DNA from: Spirogloea muscicola
Taxonomy: Eukaryota > Streptophyta > Zygnematophyceae > Spirogloeales > Spirogloeaceae
Reading direction: 5' to 3'
Assembly: GCA_009602725.1 (NCBI GenBank)
Contig: WELB01000124.1
Location: forward strand, 29,632 to 60,157
Length of the DNA stretch: 30,526 bases
In this document: positions 1 through 10,071 of the stretch, piece after piece
Numbering within the stretch: the first letter of the stretch is position 1
Layout of the letters: each line of letters opens with the position of its first letter
Translations under genes and position numbers: made by a program
Notes under the pieces: generated by a model
The model's input: only the letters and a program-made list of their open reading frames with translations
The model's database searches: none
Told to the model about the DNA's origin: nothing

Positions 1-1
1 C

Positions 2-32
<31 letters not shown>

Positions 33-33
33 G
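1..33. repeat. CGG trinucleotide tract
   Basis: Near-perfect CGG repeat with one CAG interruption. In the frame of the downstream snurportin exon it reads as poly-alanine, so it may be coding or may lie in an upstream intron or leader. Confidence 0.85.
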
Positions 34-1868
34 CCGCTTGGCACTTACTGGCGGCCGGCGTGGGAGGGGAGGGCAGGCTCGTGATGGCGCGCCCCGACGG
101 CCGGCGCTGCCTCGTCGTAGCGTCCCACGGCACGACCGTCAGCCGCCTGCGCAGCGGCCACGTGCTGCACCGCTTCCCGTCGGCGCTGCCCAACGGCGCG
201 CGCGCCCGGGGCGTCGCGGCGCCCGCCCACGTCTTCTGCATCCTGGACGCCGTCTTCCACGAGGTGGGCCAGGCCTCCGCCAGTCGGCCGCAACCAGCCT
301 TCCTGGACAGGCGCCCCTACAAGCATTTCAATCAATCTCCAATCTCATGTGGGCTGCTAATGTAGGCCATGGAGATCCAGTCATTTGGACCTAGTCTTAG
401 GGCCAGGCTGCTTTGCTACGCTGAGACGGCGGCAGCCCGCCGGGGACGGTCGCAGCCTGCCTGCCCATGAGCGAGCTTGCCGCGCCTGTCCCGCACAGGT
501 GGACCAGACGTACTACGTCCTGGACATGATGTCGTGGCGCGGGTACAGCCTGTACGACTGTGCAGCCGAGTTCCGCTTCTTCTGGATCCAGTCCAAGCTC
601 GCTGAAGCTGGTGCGTGTGGCCCGCCCTCGCACTTCCACCGCTACCGCTTTGTCCCAGTGCCAGCTCGCACGGCCGATTGCGACGGCCTGTGGGCTGCGT
701 ATGCTGGCCCGGTGCCGTATGCGAGGGACGGTCTGCTCCTCTACAACAGGTGGGTCGCATACACAAGCCTCGATTCTTACAACTCTTGCCTGTTCTGGGG
801 TGGTCAGAGCTGGCAGGCAATGCGAGGCACTGACGCCGCGGCTGTCCCAGACAGGCGCACTACAGCCTCGGCTTGACGCCGCTCGCGCTCCTATGGAAGG
901 ACAACCAGTGCAGCCGCTTCTTCATTGACACGGACGCGGAAGGCGACGTGCCGCAGCGCCAGCAGGTGCTGCTGTGCCCTTGAAAGCCTCAACACTTCCA
1001 GAACATGCATAGCTTATACTATGTCTGCAGAGTGTCACATGCGTTCGAGCAGCATGTGTCACAGTGCAGCAGCTGGCTTTCAGGGACCAGTGTGTTGCGG
1101 AGGCCGCCTGCACTGATGATAGAGCTGATGCGCTTGTTGTAGGTAGTGCTGGAGCTGCAGCCGGACGGCACGGTGACTACGTCCGATGACCCCCCAGTCG
1201 TGCTCGCTACCATGCCGAAGGCCTTCCTAGAGCAGGTTTAGTGCGATCAGATGCAATACCACCACTTGGCCAGTGACAATCATAGAATTACAGTAGCAGC
1301 ACATGTGTCTGGTGGCAACCTTGCAGCTTATCTGGCATCCTGCCGCATCATAAGCATGTGCCCTAAGGTACCCGTTATGAGGACAGGGTCGTCCACCTAA
1401 TGGAGAGGTCGATGTGTGTTTGGGTGATTCTGACAACTGTGAGCTCTGAAAGCGCCACCTTGGTCCGCATGCAGAATGCCATGCACCTCCGCTCTGGGAC
1501 GCTGCTCAGGTTTGCCATTGGCGAAGAGGGTCTGAGCATTGTAGACGGGCAGCCTGTGGCGCATGATATTGTGTACCAGGGCCTGGCTAACCAGAGGCGC
1601 GGTGGAGCACACAGCTGCACGAAGGTGAGCCCTCGCCAAGCGAGCTTGTCACTTGGGAGCTCGTTGCCCTGCAATGAATCTTTCACACTGGTTCTCACTT
1701 GCGCCTGTGGCCTGATGCCAATGCACTCGTGGTGGTCACTAGATCCTGTTCCAAGATGCCGCAAGGCATGGCCCGCTCGCATTCGAAGACCTCGTGGCTG
1801 CTGCACAGAATCAGGACTCAGAGGAGGACATCGCCATGGCCTCCACTCCAGCACCACTTGCAGACTAG
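1..1868 (+). CDS. SNUPN: Snurportin-1, m3G-cap-binding snRNP import adaptor (5' partial)
   Basis: Snurportin-1 binds the trimethylguanosine cap of spliceosomal U snRNAs and carries the assembled snRNPs into the nucleus with importin beta. Exons: <1-263, 499-749, 851-965, 1143-1235, 1475-1624, 1743-1868 (stop TAG 1866-1868); all phases fit. Seen: RCLVVASHGTTVSRL, HRFPSALPNGAR, VDQTYYVLDMMSWRGYSLYD, FRFFWIQSKL, DGLLLYNRQAHYSLGL, TSDDPPVV and LRSGTLLRFAI, in the order of the cap-binding domain. The Trp at 894-896 (LLWKD) sits where the human cap-stacking Trp lies. The importin-beta-binding N-terminus must be upstream of the window. The frame stays open to base 1 through a CGG tract read as poly-Ala, so no start is assigned; the first in-frame ATG is at 84. 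The junction 1235/1475 is the least certain, chosen because it is in phase and gives family-like spacing. Family assignment is firm, exact exon edges less so. Confidence 0.88.
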
Positions 1869-2528
1869 CTCCGGCCTCTCGATCGTCTCTGCTGCACTCT
1901 TTGTTGGGTGCTGGGACATGGCTACTCAGTCAAGGGCATATTTAGTCCACTTTGCTGAGCAGCACCTGCTCTGCTGCAGCACAACAGCCATCCAGGCATG
2001 TGAAGCATAGGAGCTGGGGCATGAGGTACAGACCACGTGGGCAATCACTGTGTCATGTGCAGCAAGGAGCATTTAGTCGATAAATACAGCGGCATTGAAG
2101 TAAATAAACACAGCTGGGATACATGAGGAACCGATTCTCTGGTAAATATTGTGCAATACCTGACCACTTTCTGACAGACTTCCGCAGTAAAGCAGGGCAT
2201 GGTGACACACGAATGCTGACGTAGTGGCCGTTGGACCGTTCTGAATGAATGAATACCTACAACTTGGATGACTCCTATCAGTGACACCTAAGAGATATAA
2301 TACTGAAACTGCTACAAATTTTTTAAGGCCTCAGGATCGAACGCCTTCTATCCGTGATACCTGACAGACACAGAATGATCTATCCAGGGCCTCTTATGAC
2401 CAAGTCAAGGGTCCCTTGGTTTGTTCTACCGAGCAAGAACTACGAGAGATGGACGTGGCGAAGCTGCTTAGGTGTCACACGTCAAATGACCACTAGCACA
2501 GCCCAATGTGGGCTGAGCCACCGCATTC
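1869..2528. other. Convergent intergenic region between snurportin and CLC
   Basis: 660 bases between two converging stop codons; it must hold both 3' UTRs. An AATAAA at 2103-2108 on the plus strand, 235 bases past the snurportin stop, could serve polyadenylation of that gene. No family-like protein, RNA gene or repeat was recognised here. Confidence 0.5.
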
Positions 2529-5500
2529 CTACAGTGGAGTCATGCTTAATCGAGCATCGAGTCTTCGGCCTCCCTGTGCTGTGAGCTGATGGCGAGCCAA
2601 TAAATATTCAGGCAGCAAGTCTTTCCTGGTAATGATGCCCACAATAGGCGAGTCCTGCTGCTGAACACACAGCAAAGATGCAGCAGTAGTAAGTGGATGC
2701 GTAAGCCCTTCGTGACAATACACCCCAGTCCCTCCCTTGGAGAAAAGCAACTCACTTGTGCACGGTCATCGAATGAAGGCAAGACCAAGGCTCTCTGCTC
2801 TGTACCTTGTTAAATGCTGGAAGGACGCACAGATGGCGTAGGCCGAGTTGACGGAACAACATGAAAACCTTGTCCAGTGACATTGTCTCCAGGACCGTAT
2901 GCGGAGAGGTGTTTGCAAAAGGGTGCAGGTCAATGTATTTGTGCATGTCCTCGTCCTTGACGCTTACATCCTCTACGCACAAGCCATTGCCAGATCCCGG
3001 CTTGGCAAAATCCGAAGTGCTGTACTTGGTGGGGGGATGACCGGCCACAGAGTAGGGTCCAAGAGGGCAGTCCGAGCTCGACTGAAAGTTTTGCGTTTGC
3101 AGAAGCACAAGTAAGTGGGAACGAAGGACAATTCCATAGAGGCTGGCTTGGCCGTCAACCCACTCTATTATGGGGAAAGCGCTGTGCCTGTTGCTCCTCA
3201 ACACCTGCACCAGCACCTCCACACGTTCCACCCCTTGGAAACAGATGGGATCACGCTCAACTGCATCTGCAGCCGTCAGCTCCTTCATAAACTGTTCCGG
3301 ATGAGGCTCCAAATACGGAATCTTCTTGAGGCTCACATGCAAATCGTAGATACCATCGTTCAATGAATCCCCCACCATCTTGGACACCAGTAGCACCAAC
3401 ATTATGAGGGGCAGCATCTCAAGGTTGCCTGTGAGCTCCAGGAGGATAACGGAAAGAGAGACGGTCATGCGCATGGAGCCTCCGAGGAACGATGCAGCTC
3501 CCAAGAGGGCATATGTGCCCTCGTCAATTCTGCGTCCTCCAAAGAATCCCACCATCGCCATGCCAGCAATCCGGCCATAAGTGGCACCACACATGATAGC
3601 AGGCACGAACAAGCCGGATGGGACAGCAATGCCGTATGTCACGACAGCCAGCAAGTAGAAGGTGACCATGAAGATGCTAAGGTGGAAGTAGTTGAATTCG
3701 TCGAAGGTCCCTGTGCTGAACAAGTTTCGGATGGCGTCGTCGTTGGTGTTGAAGAGAAGGGTGGCCAGCTCGTTGTAGTGACCTGGAGGGCAGTAGAAGT
3801 TCTTGAAGTTGCCGACCCGCCCGTATGTCGGACAATTGTCTGTGATGTGAAGATCTGGGTCCGGACACGGCGTGCAGTGTGCACAGAGCGGAATGACATA
3901 TTGCACAATGGATGTCACGAGGGCGATGCAACAAGCCTCAGCAATCTTCAGCCTTGGGCCATACCTGCATAATATGAAAGGCTTGAGAAGCAGCTGTGGA
4001 ACAACACACTACGAGAGAAGACAGCATAGAACAGATTTTGATATTAGCAGCTCATCCATTTACACACCATAGATACCAGAGACTCAGCAGTATTCAGCTC
4101 TTACACTTACTTCGCAAGCCTGTCACGTCGGAAGGTGCATATGAGAATGTTGACTTGATTAAAAAGGCCGCCAAGGAGGCCACCTGTTATCCCAAGAATC
4201 ACCACAGGCAAAAGTTCCAGCAAACCAAAGTTGCTCTTGACACTGCTTGAGTCAAATATGATGAAGCCCCCATTGCTGAAAAGGCCACATGCTCCATCAC
4301 GACACATTGCCATGGCTGCTCGGACCACTACAGCAACAATGGCATTTGTGAAGAAGACTCGCCATAGAAGTGGCGCACGCCACCTGCATGATCGCAGTAT
4401 GTGATGCTAAGAAATTGGCTTAGCATAATCATTTCATTCTTTTCTCTGTTACGAATCATTATGTCGTCAACCAAAGACCAATGTGGACAGTGCCACCCAC
4501 AACTAGCAAGCAACAAAGTAGAGGCTAGCAGCAGTCTCACAAAGCTGCAGGCTCCTTGTCATTTTCTGAAGGTTTGCTGTATACATTATTGTGATGAGGC
4601 AAAGGAGCGACGAGATCAAGAACACGTAAGAAGTGATACGGACTTACCAAGAGGTGGCTTCTTCAAGGGCAAATAGGACACCCCCTACTGGTGCTCGAAA
4701 GGCAGCCGCAACTCCCGCTGCGGCTCCACAGGTGACCAGATCTCGTCTGTCCCTGTCGTTCTTGAAGAGGCCCAGCCACTTGCAGGTCAACCCATACTTC
4801 TTGGAACCCCCTTGACCCAGTATGGATCCAATGCATGCACCTGTGTGGACTAATGGCCCCTCCTTGCCTACAGCTAAACCACCGGCAACAGCGCATATGC
4901 TGCCCAGCACCTGCAGTTTACAGAGCTTGCAAGCATGTAAGGGAACCACAGCCACTGGCTTTTATGTAGTCACACTCATCAAGTGTTGCAATCAGTAAGA
5001 GGACCATGCACGCAATGTCGATACTGGCATATACAGGGCCACAAGCTTGTGCCTGCCAGGACTTTTCTTGCATGCCACCAATGGAGAAACTCAGAACTCA
5101 ATCAAGTCACCATGCCGGAACACAACCCACTTTTGATGCACATTCTCACAAATAGTTAGCATGAAGTTGCAAATCTCCAACAACCTCCCAACAAGAGCAT
5201 AAGTATACTAGAATCATGGCGACTTTAAGAAGGAACATGTGGAATGCCTGCCTTGACGATAAGTGTTCGTGGAGAGAAGATCTCAGGGGTGTCCACTCCA
5301 TTCAAATAACCCTTGACCTCTGGTATGCCAGAGCCAGCAGCTGCCGGTGCTACTTTTGTGCAGAGAATGGAGGCAACGAAAACAAGTGCTACGTTGAACG
5401 TGGTGTACACGAGGCAAGCAGAAAAGTGCCTGCATATGTGCATTCCGACTGCTATCTCAGGTCTTGCCACAGGACAAGGGTCTGCTGCCAAGAGTCCCAA

Positions 5501-6300
5501 AGATAAGTCGAGCTGTCACTGTGACTCTGGCTGAGAAAAGGTGCAAACTTACTGGCGGTTTTGCATGAATTGTAAGGTTGTCTTGAACTTCCATCCTGAT
5601 ATATTCTCGACAGCCATGTTGATGCCGAATGCTGTGAGGCCAGTTCCAATGCCAATAATGAGCACAAAGCACCATTTGAGAATGGTATATTGCGTCCTCT
5701 CAGAGCGTGTTCGAGATCGCCAGTCCTCTTTACAGACAGCCGACTCAACCGCTCTGCAATGGCGTGGCCGCACAAACTGTTTTCTCATCACTGAGTGGCC
5801 ACAGGGTTGCAGAATGTCAAGCATACGCCAATCCTGCTAGCCTTGTCTTCCTTCTATAGCTTATGTACTTAGTAGATCAAACAAGCCCAAGTCACAAGCA
5901 GCGGATGTCTTTCAGCAGCTTGTAACAAAGCAGAGAGCACTACCAAGTGAGACTTGCAATGGTAGTCTGACTAGGTTGTCAAATTTCCCTTCAACAACTT
6001 TGCCCCGGAAATAGCAGACCGTCGTCCATGAACAAAGACCTATGTCATTGCTAGTCCTAGTCTGATCTCTATTTATGATGAGCAGCAAGATAAGCAGGAT
6101 CCTGAGATGCTCCGGAGCACTCACTCATAGTCAAGGCTCTCGATGGGAGCAGCACTTGCGCCTATGACGGCAGTGTGCGAGTGCAGGGAAGGGCAGCGCT
6201 TAGTCTGCCCCAGGCCTAGCTCAGGCTCCTGGTGCTCCTTGATCAGCGGCGAGCGCAAGCCGTTCTCGTCAGGGTCACTCGCCTGCTCGCGTGGCGCCAT
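2529..6300 (-). CDS. CLC: CLC-type anion channel/exchanger, plant CLC-a/b-like
   Basis: Membrane transporter of the CLC family, in plants usually a vacuolar or Golgi anion/H+ exchanger. Exons on the minus strand: 6300-6125, 5753-5553, 5429-5252, 4910-4648, 4383-4111, 3964-2806, 2660-2529; together 2382 nt, 793 aa, every phase consistent, ATG at 6300-6298, stop TAG. The N-terminus carries the plant IESLDYE element before the first helix. Selectivity motif GSGIPE is at residues 158-163 with Ser159; gating Glu202 lies in GKEGPLVH; Glu269 in LFALEE is the proton-glutamate position of exchangers; GIAVPSGLFVP is near 475. Two CBS domains follow (about 590-660 and 710-775). The length matches plant CLCs of about 775-790 aa. 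From these residues I infer a 2Cl-/H+ exchanger rather than a nitrate-selective one. The intron after residue 185 appears to use a GC donor. Confidence 0.93.
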
Positions 6301-7285
6301 GATTGTGTGCTTGCTCGCGTCTGCCTTTCTCAAGTCATCAAGGAGCCGCAGCTCTGGACTGCAGGTGCGGCACGTCCGTCATGTCTCTCAAATACGATCA
6401 GGCGCCGTCCTCGCAGCCTAACGGCTCTCAACAGAGGCACCCCTTAAACGCACACTCGGACGTGCAGCGCACATCTTGTCTGAGGCTGGCATCAGGCCCG
6501 CCGGATACCCGGGCCTTGCCAAGCGCGCGCTCGCTCCCTCCAGACGGAGACAGAGTCCGTCCCAGGAACGAGAACGTGTGCCTGCAGCCTACACCACAAG
6601 AATCGACGCCGCTTCCGGAGCTCTGGCAGCGGCGGAGGCTGAGGCCATTGGCCACACACGAGACACTCCGAGAGGAGCCCCGCGCCGAGGCCTCACAAAC
6701 CGGCCGGCGGCGGGAGCACGGCGGCCTCGCCTAGGCCTTGCTTGGCTAGCCGCGCCGCCTGGGTGGTGGTCTGCCGACGCGATGGTGAGCCACGTCGAGG
6801 AACGCCATGATCGGCAATCAGTAGCAGTTGCTTTGTGGGGCCTTCTCGACTCGGTCATACTTTCTGGCTGGCCTCTCACAGCCAATCCCTCACATTAAAG
6901 GTGCGGATTATTATTCATGATGGCCTCACGTTGGTGTATGTATACAGATAAGAAAGATAGACCTGCTTCAGTTTGGGTAGAGCTGTTTAACTTTCTACCT
7001 AGCCCTGGGGAGGTGCGTCGCACCGGGTCGCATCTGGGACGTGGGCGGGCCCCGGGGGGCTCGAGCCGCCCTCGACATCTTTCCTAAGGGGCAATGGCGA
7101 CCATTGGCCGCCCACGGGCCGGCGATCGGGGACCACAGCAGCGTAGCAAATGTACCACCGGCGCCCTCGCGGGTGGTCGGAATGCCACGAGGATCCTGCC
7201 GCCTTCACCAAATGCGGCTCTCGCCGAGGTTGCAGCCCTCCCAAGCTCTGCTTACTGTGCTCAAGTCAGGCCACTGGCTTCCGTG
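6301..7285. other. Upstream region of CLC, no gene recognised
   Basis: It must contain the CLC promoter and leader on the minus strand. Short open frames exist on both strands between 6303 and 6898 but none resembles a protein family or carries convincing splice signals. A dispersed hairpin repeat copy lies at 6851-6893. No TATA box or other element was recognised with confidence. Confidence 0.4.
6851..6893 (-). repeat. Dispersed hairpin repeat, family A copy 1
   Basis: The reverse strand reads GGCTGTGAGAGGCCAGCC, the same core (GGCTG, short A/G-rich loop, CCAGCC) seen at 12476-12520 and 23591-23640. It is followed by a degenerate AAAGAATG-like end. Confidence 0.55.
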
Positions 7286-7350
7286 GCGGTGCTGCGGCTC
7301 CCCAACTTAGCCTGGCGTATGTGTATGTGCTCACTCGTGGGTTCTGACGT
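7286..7350 (+). repeat. Dispersed repeat, family B fragment
   Basis: Matches the reverse complement of 9385-9452 (shared core GGTGCT-CGGC, TTAG-CTGGC, CTCGTGGGTT) and, more weakly, of 11980-12035. Only this short core is shared; the flanks differ. Confidence 0.5.
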
Positions 7351-7356
7351 CCCCCT

Positions 7357-7581
7357 TCAGCCTGCATCAACAATATTGCGTCTGGCCTCCTCAGCATAGG
7401 GCTTCATCTTAGCCCCAAGTGAATTAGCATTTGCCTGAAATGAGTCGGCTTGGTGTCGCCTTTCCTTGCATTTCATGCGCACCGCGCGCCTTATCTCTTC
7501 ACTCTGAGGGCCGTCGAGAACGGTAGCCTTGGTTGATGTGGTGGTGACGGAGGCATACAAGTGTTCCGCATCGATGCACAT
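7357..7581 (-). CDS. Possible exon or gene remnant, unknown protein
   Basis: Open frame with protein-like composition on the minus strand, ending in TGA, rich in Arg, Lys, Ala and Gln (for example MKCKERRHQADSF and KMKPYAEEARRNIVDAG), consistent with a helical segment. The first ATG is at 7581. It lies just downstream, on the same strand, of the open frame at 7680-7919, so the two could be exons of one gene, but I found no in-phase donor/acceptor pair joining them. No family recognised. It could equally be a chance open frame. Confidence 0.25.
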   Translation of the reverse strand: MCIDAEHLYASVTTTSTKATVLDGPQSEEIRRAVRMKCKERRHQADSFQANANSLGAKMKPYAEEARRNIVDAG

Positions 7582-7630
7582 TGCTGGTCACGCAGTGGGA
7601 GGCGCTGAGCAGAGAAAGCTCCGACACTAC

Positions 7631-8075
7631 TCTGACTATCCCTGCAGCGATCACCTAGTACCGGCGGCAATTGACATTTTCAGCTGCATGGGCCCTCGCT
7701 TCCATACCCTGCTGGAGAATATTGCAAGTTTGGGATATGCTCAACGTGAGGATATGCTTCCAGCTCAGATGGGCATGCCGGCAGCCTACTTGTCATTCTT
7801 GCAACGTCGAGTGTCAGCTTGTCTGCAGCGAGCTCAGGCTCATGCGTTGCATCAGAAAGCTGGTCGAGCCTTAGCTGGTAGCTCAAGAGCTTGTCGATTG
7901 CCGTCCGGTATTCGGGCATCAGTTAGCGACCTCTTTGTGCTGACTCGTGGTTACTGAGCAGGTCAGCTTAGCAGCATTGACGTACATTTGTCAATGTGCT
8001 TGCCTTGTACTTGGCCACAAAGGCCCTCCATCTCTCAATACACACTCATTCCCCCTTGGCACAGCCAGCGCGGGC
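7631..8075 (+). repeat. Inverted duplicate of 12023-12478
   Basis: About 445 bases align at roughly 90 percent by eye to the reverse complement of 12023-12478. Shared landmarks are the block around the ATGCCC frame, CACGAGTCAGCAC, CTTGGCCACA and the segment GGCCCTCCATCTCT. Similarity ends sharply near 7631, where the other copy runs into hairpin repeat family A. Confidence 0.75.
7680..7919 (-). CDS. Duplicated short reading frame, copy 1, unknown helical protein
   Basis: The peptide starts MPEYRTAIDKLLSYQ and continues with an amphipathic, helix-like stretch (LRLDQLSDATHEPELAADKL). A second copy lies on the plus strand at 12179-12445. Over the first 62 or so codons the two copies differ at seven bases, of which six are silent third-position changes and one changes Leu to His. 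That pattern suggests the peptide was under protein-level selection. After the HIPNL region the copies go out of frame with each other by a one-base indel, so one or both are broken. The homology runs beyond the frame on both sides (about 7631-8075), so this sits inside a larger duplicated or mobile segment. An in-frame TAA lies just upstream of the ATG. No family recognised. Confidence 0.35.
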   Translation of the reverse strand: MPEYRTAIDKLLSYQLRLDQLSDATHEPELAADKLTLDVARMTSRLPACPSELEAYPHVEHIPNLQYSPAGYGSEGPCS

Positions 8076-8860
8076 CTTCGTTTTCCCACAGCTTCTCAAC
8101 TAAATCTTGTTCTTCTTTCTAACAGTGTACTCGCTTGCTTTGGCCTCCCTCTCAGTCTATGTGCACCGCGCACCTTCTTTTTCTACTTACTGTGCACCGC
8201 GCGCCTTCCCCCCCCCCCTTCTTCGGCCTTTATTGGCATGCTGAGTGCGCACCAACCTAGGCCTCTGGCTTCCATGGCAGTGGCCCCTGGCCCCTGCTAG
8301 CCGAGTTAGCACGTCGGAATGGTGAGGTGCCCAGTCAGTAGGTATCTGTCAAGCCATCTTCCCTGCCGCATCGACATTCCAAATATGCATACATCGTTAC
8401 TCTCCCCGTGTGACCCATAGATTGATGGTAAATGCGAGCTGGCGCTTATCTTACAAGCCGTCAGCCAGTGCGACCTAATAAAAACCACAAAATTAGTTCC
8501 ACTGTGTTGTTGACGGCAATTTTGTGCAGTGAGTGGCTGCAACAGGCAGCAAGGCGTTCCGACGTGTCCTCATACGAACTCTTCTGGCTCTAGCAGCTAA
8601 CACCTCAAGCTGCCCTTTCATATAGAAAGGTTCAAAACACAGTTGAGACAGGTGAGTCGCATACGAATCAGCAATTTGGACTGTCTGTGTATGAAGCACA
8701 TTTGTTCTCCGACAAAAATGTCCTGCTCTTCTTCAGTATGGATTGTACATAAAGTAGCCCCTGCTGCTCCTTGTGGATACACCTGCTTACCAGGCAAATT
8801 CTAGCTCTCCACGGTAGCAACAATGTACGATGTGCAACAATGAATGCTTTGAGTGCTTAA
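8076..8860. other. Intergenic, repeat remnants, no gene recognised
   Basis: Holds a pyrimidine-rich stretch with C10 at about 8208-8218, two short copies of a GTGCACCGCGC motif, and a segment at 8109-8188 related in inverted orientation to 9160-9245. A minus-strand open frame at 8493-8699 shows nothing family-like. Confidence 0.4.
8109..8188 (+). repeat. Short inverted repeat partner of 9160-9245
   Basis: Shares AACAGTGTACT-GCTTGCTTTGGCC, CCTCTC and GTGC(A/G)CACCG-like blocks with the reverse complement of 9160-9245. A weaker relative occurs on the plus strand near 22199-22235. Confidence 0.5.
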
Positions 8861-9091
8861 ATGTCTGTGATGCAATCAAGCGTCTTGGCCAATGAGTGCT
8901 CTGAGGCATCTATGCCAATCCAGGGTCGACAACATGACGTGTATGTAGCCTTTATTTACATTGAAAACAAGGGCAAGGGCCACAGGGTGGTGACTGCCTT
9001 CGACCTTGCCAAGGAAGTGACTAAGGCCGCGATTGGGACTGCAGCTGCTTATGGCTTGCTGAGCGGCTATCGTTTGTTCTCCCGTGCCTAA
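8861..9091 (+). CDS. Small open reading frame, unknown, weak
   Basis: A 76-codon frame from ATG 8861 to TAA. The C-terminal 50 residues (AFIYIENKGKGHRVVTAFDL, then an Ala-rich hydrophobic tail) look more protein-like than the first part and could be a last exon. No start context, partner exon or family was recognised. It could be a remnant or chance. Confidence 0.2.
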   Translation: MSVMQSSVLANECSEASMPIQGRQHDVYVAFIYIENKGKGHRVVTAFDLAKEVTKAAIGTAAAYGLLSGYRLFSRA

Positions 9092-9159
9092 TCTTCTGCA
9101 GTGAATCCGCTTTCCGGCTCTTCTGGATATATTCCGTCTTTTGTGGGCTAGCTGGCCTG

Positions 9160-9245
9160 GTCGTTGGAATGTGAAGAAAGAAGTTCGGTGCGCATGTCCA
9201 GAGAGGAAGGCCAAAGCAAGCCAGTACACTGTTTGTGAGCCGAAC
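9160..9245 (-). repeat. Short inverted repeat partner of 8109-8188
   Basis: The reverse strand shares a GTGTACT-GCTTGCTTTGGCC block and the following CCTCTC segment with 8109-8188. The roughly 1 kb between them is unique. Confidence 0.5.
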
Positions 9246-9331
9246 AAATAAAGGATCTGAAGACAAAGAGAGGATCTGAAGAGGGGCTAAGGTAACAAAG
9301 CGGGAAACACAACTGCAGGGGGACTCTCTTG

Positions 9332-9362
9332 TCCATTCTTTTGGGCTAATCTCTCACGGCCA
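9332..9362 (-). repeat. Dispersed hairpin repeat, family A fragment
   Basis: The sequence TCCATTCTTTTGGGCT, then TCTCTCACGGCC, corresponds to the reverse of the family A core and its AAAGAATGGA end. It is shorter and more decayed than the other copies. Confidence 0.4.
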
Positions 9363-9384
9363 CCAGTCAATTTGGAAGCTGCTG

Positions 9385-9545
9385 TTCATTAAAACCCACG
9401 AGTAGACATGTACACTTATGCCAGACTAACCGGGGGGGCCGCCGGAGCACCAACAATGTAAAGTCCAAGGGCAGTACATCCGGAGAATGGAGTGTGTATG
9501 GAGTGATGGAGGGTCTGAATAGCCGAGTACAAAGGCGAGAGAAAG
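9385..9545 (-). repeat. Dispersed repeat, family B copy
   Basis: Runs parallel to 11975-12105: CCCACGAGTAGACATGT, then CAGACTAACC, GGAGAATGGAGT and GATGGAGGGTCTG followed by a GAGTACAAAGGC-like end. Clearly related to that copy but diverged and with indels. Confidence 0.55.
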
Positions 9546-9671
9546 CGAGCCCGCGTTTACATAGACAACGGGTTAGCTAAGGCGCCAACGGACGTCGCGC
9601 TTGGCGGCTCAACTTTGTGGCCCCAGCTGGTAACGGCAGTGCGCGCCTGCCTGCAGCCGCCGCACGGGCCC

Positions 9672-9694
9672 TGCCGCCGCCGCCGCCGCCGCCG
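9672..9694. repeat. CCG trinucleotide tract
   Basis: Seven or so uninterrupted CCG units, about 380 bases upstream of the ATG at 10072. Confidence 0.85.
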
Positions 9695-10071
9695 GATTGC
9701 CGCCTCTGCCGCCCTCATGCCCTGACTCGGGACGGGCTCGGGCGCTCCCAGGGGCCTCGTGGGCCGGCTTCATAGGCCGCTCCTTGCAGTGGCAGAGGAG
9801 ACGAGCCTCTGCTCCTGCGGATGTCGAACAGGCGCCGCGGGCGGCGAGGCGAGGTGGTTCGACAGCACGCCTTGCGCAGCAGGCACTCGTCATCGGGCAG
9901 TCTCGGCGCGCGGCTTCAGTGGCAGGCGGGCGAGCCGAGCTCCTCTACTACTGGCGCAGACGGCGGTGGGGGTGTTGGAAGCGATGCGAGCTCCGGCACA
10001 AGCCTTGATGCCTGGCGGTCGACAGGACGGTCCCGAGCTGCACAGTTCGTGCGTTGGGAGGCCAGGGCGCC

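Larger units (their letters stand above)
9092..9820. other. Repeat-bearing intergenic region and CCG-rich leader
   Basis: Contains the inverted-repeat partner at 9160-9245, a family A fragment, a family B copy, and from about 9590 a GC-rich stretch with a CCG tract. The latter is probably promoter or leader DNA for the gene that follows. Confidence 0.45.

Noticed and set aside
1406-1474. Earlier acceptors (1405, 1443) for snurportin exon 5
   Set aside because: 1443 is out of phase; 1405 is in phase but adds residues not expected between FLEQ and LRSGTLLRF; 1474 is in phase and gives the family spacing.
8930-9020. Faint resemblance of the 8861-9091 frame to the histone H4 C-terminal helix (Y-x-E then VTA-x-D)
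   Set aside because: Histone H4 is almost invariant; the match is a handful of residues and the rest does not fit.
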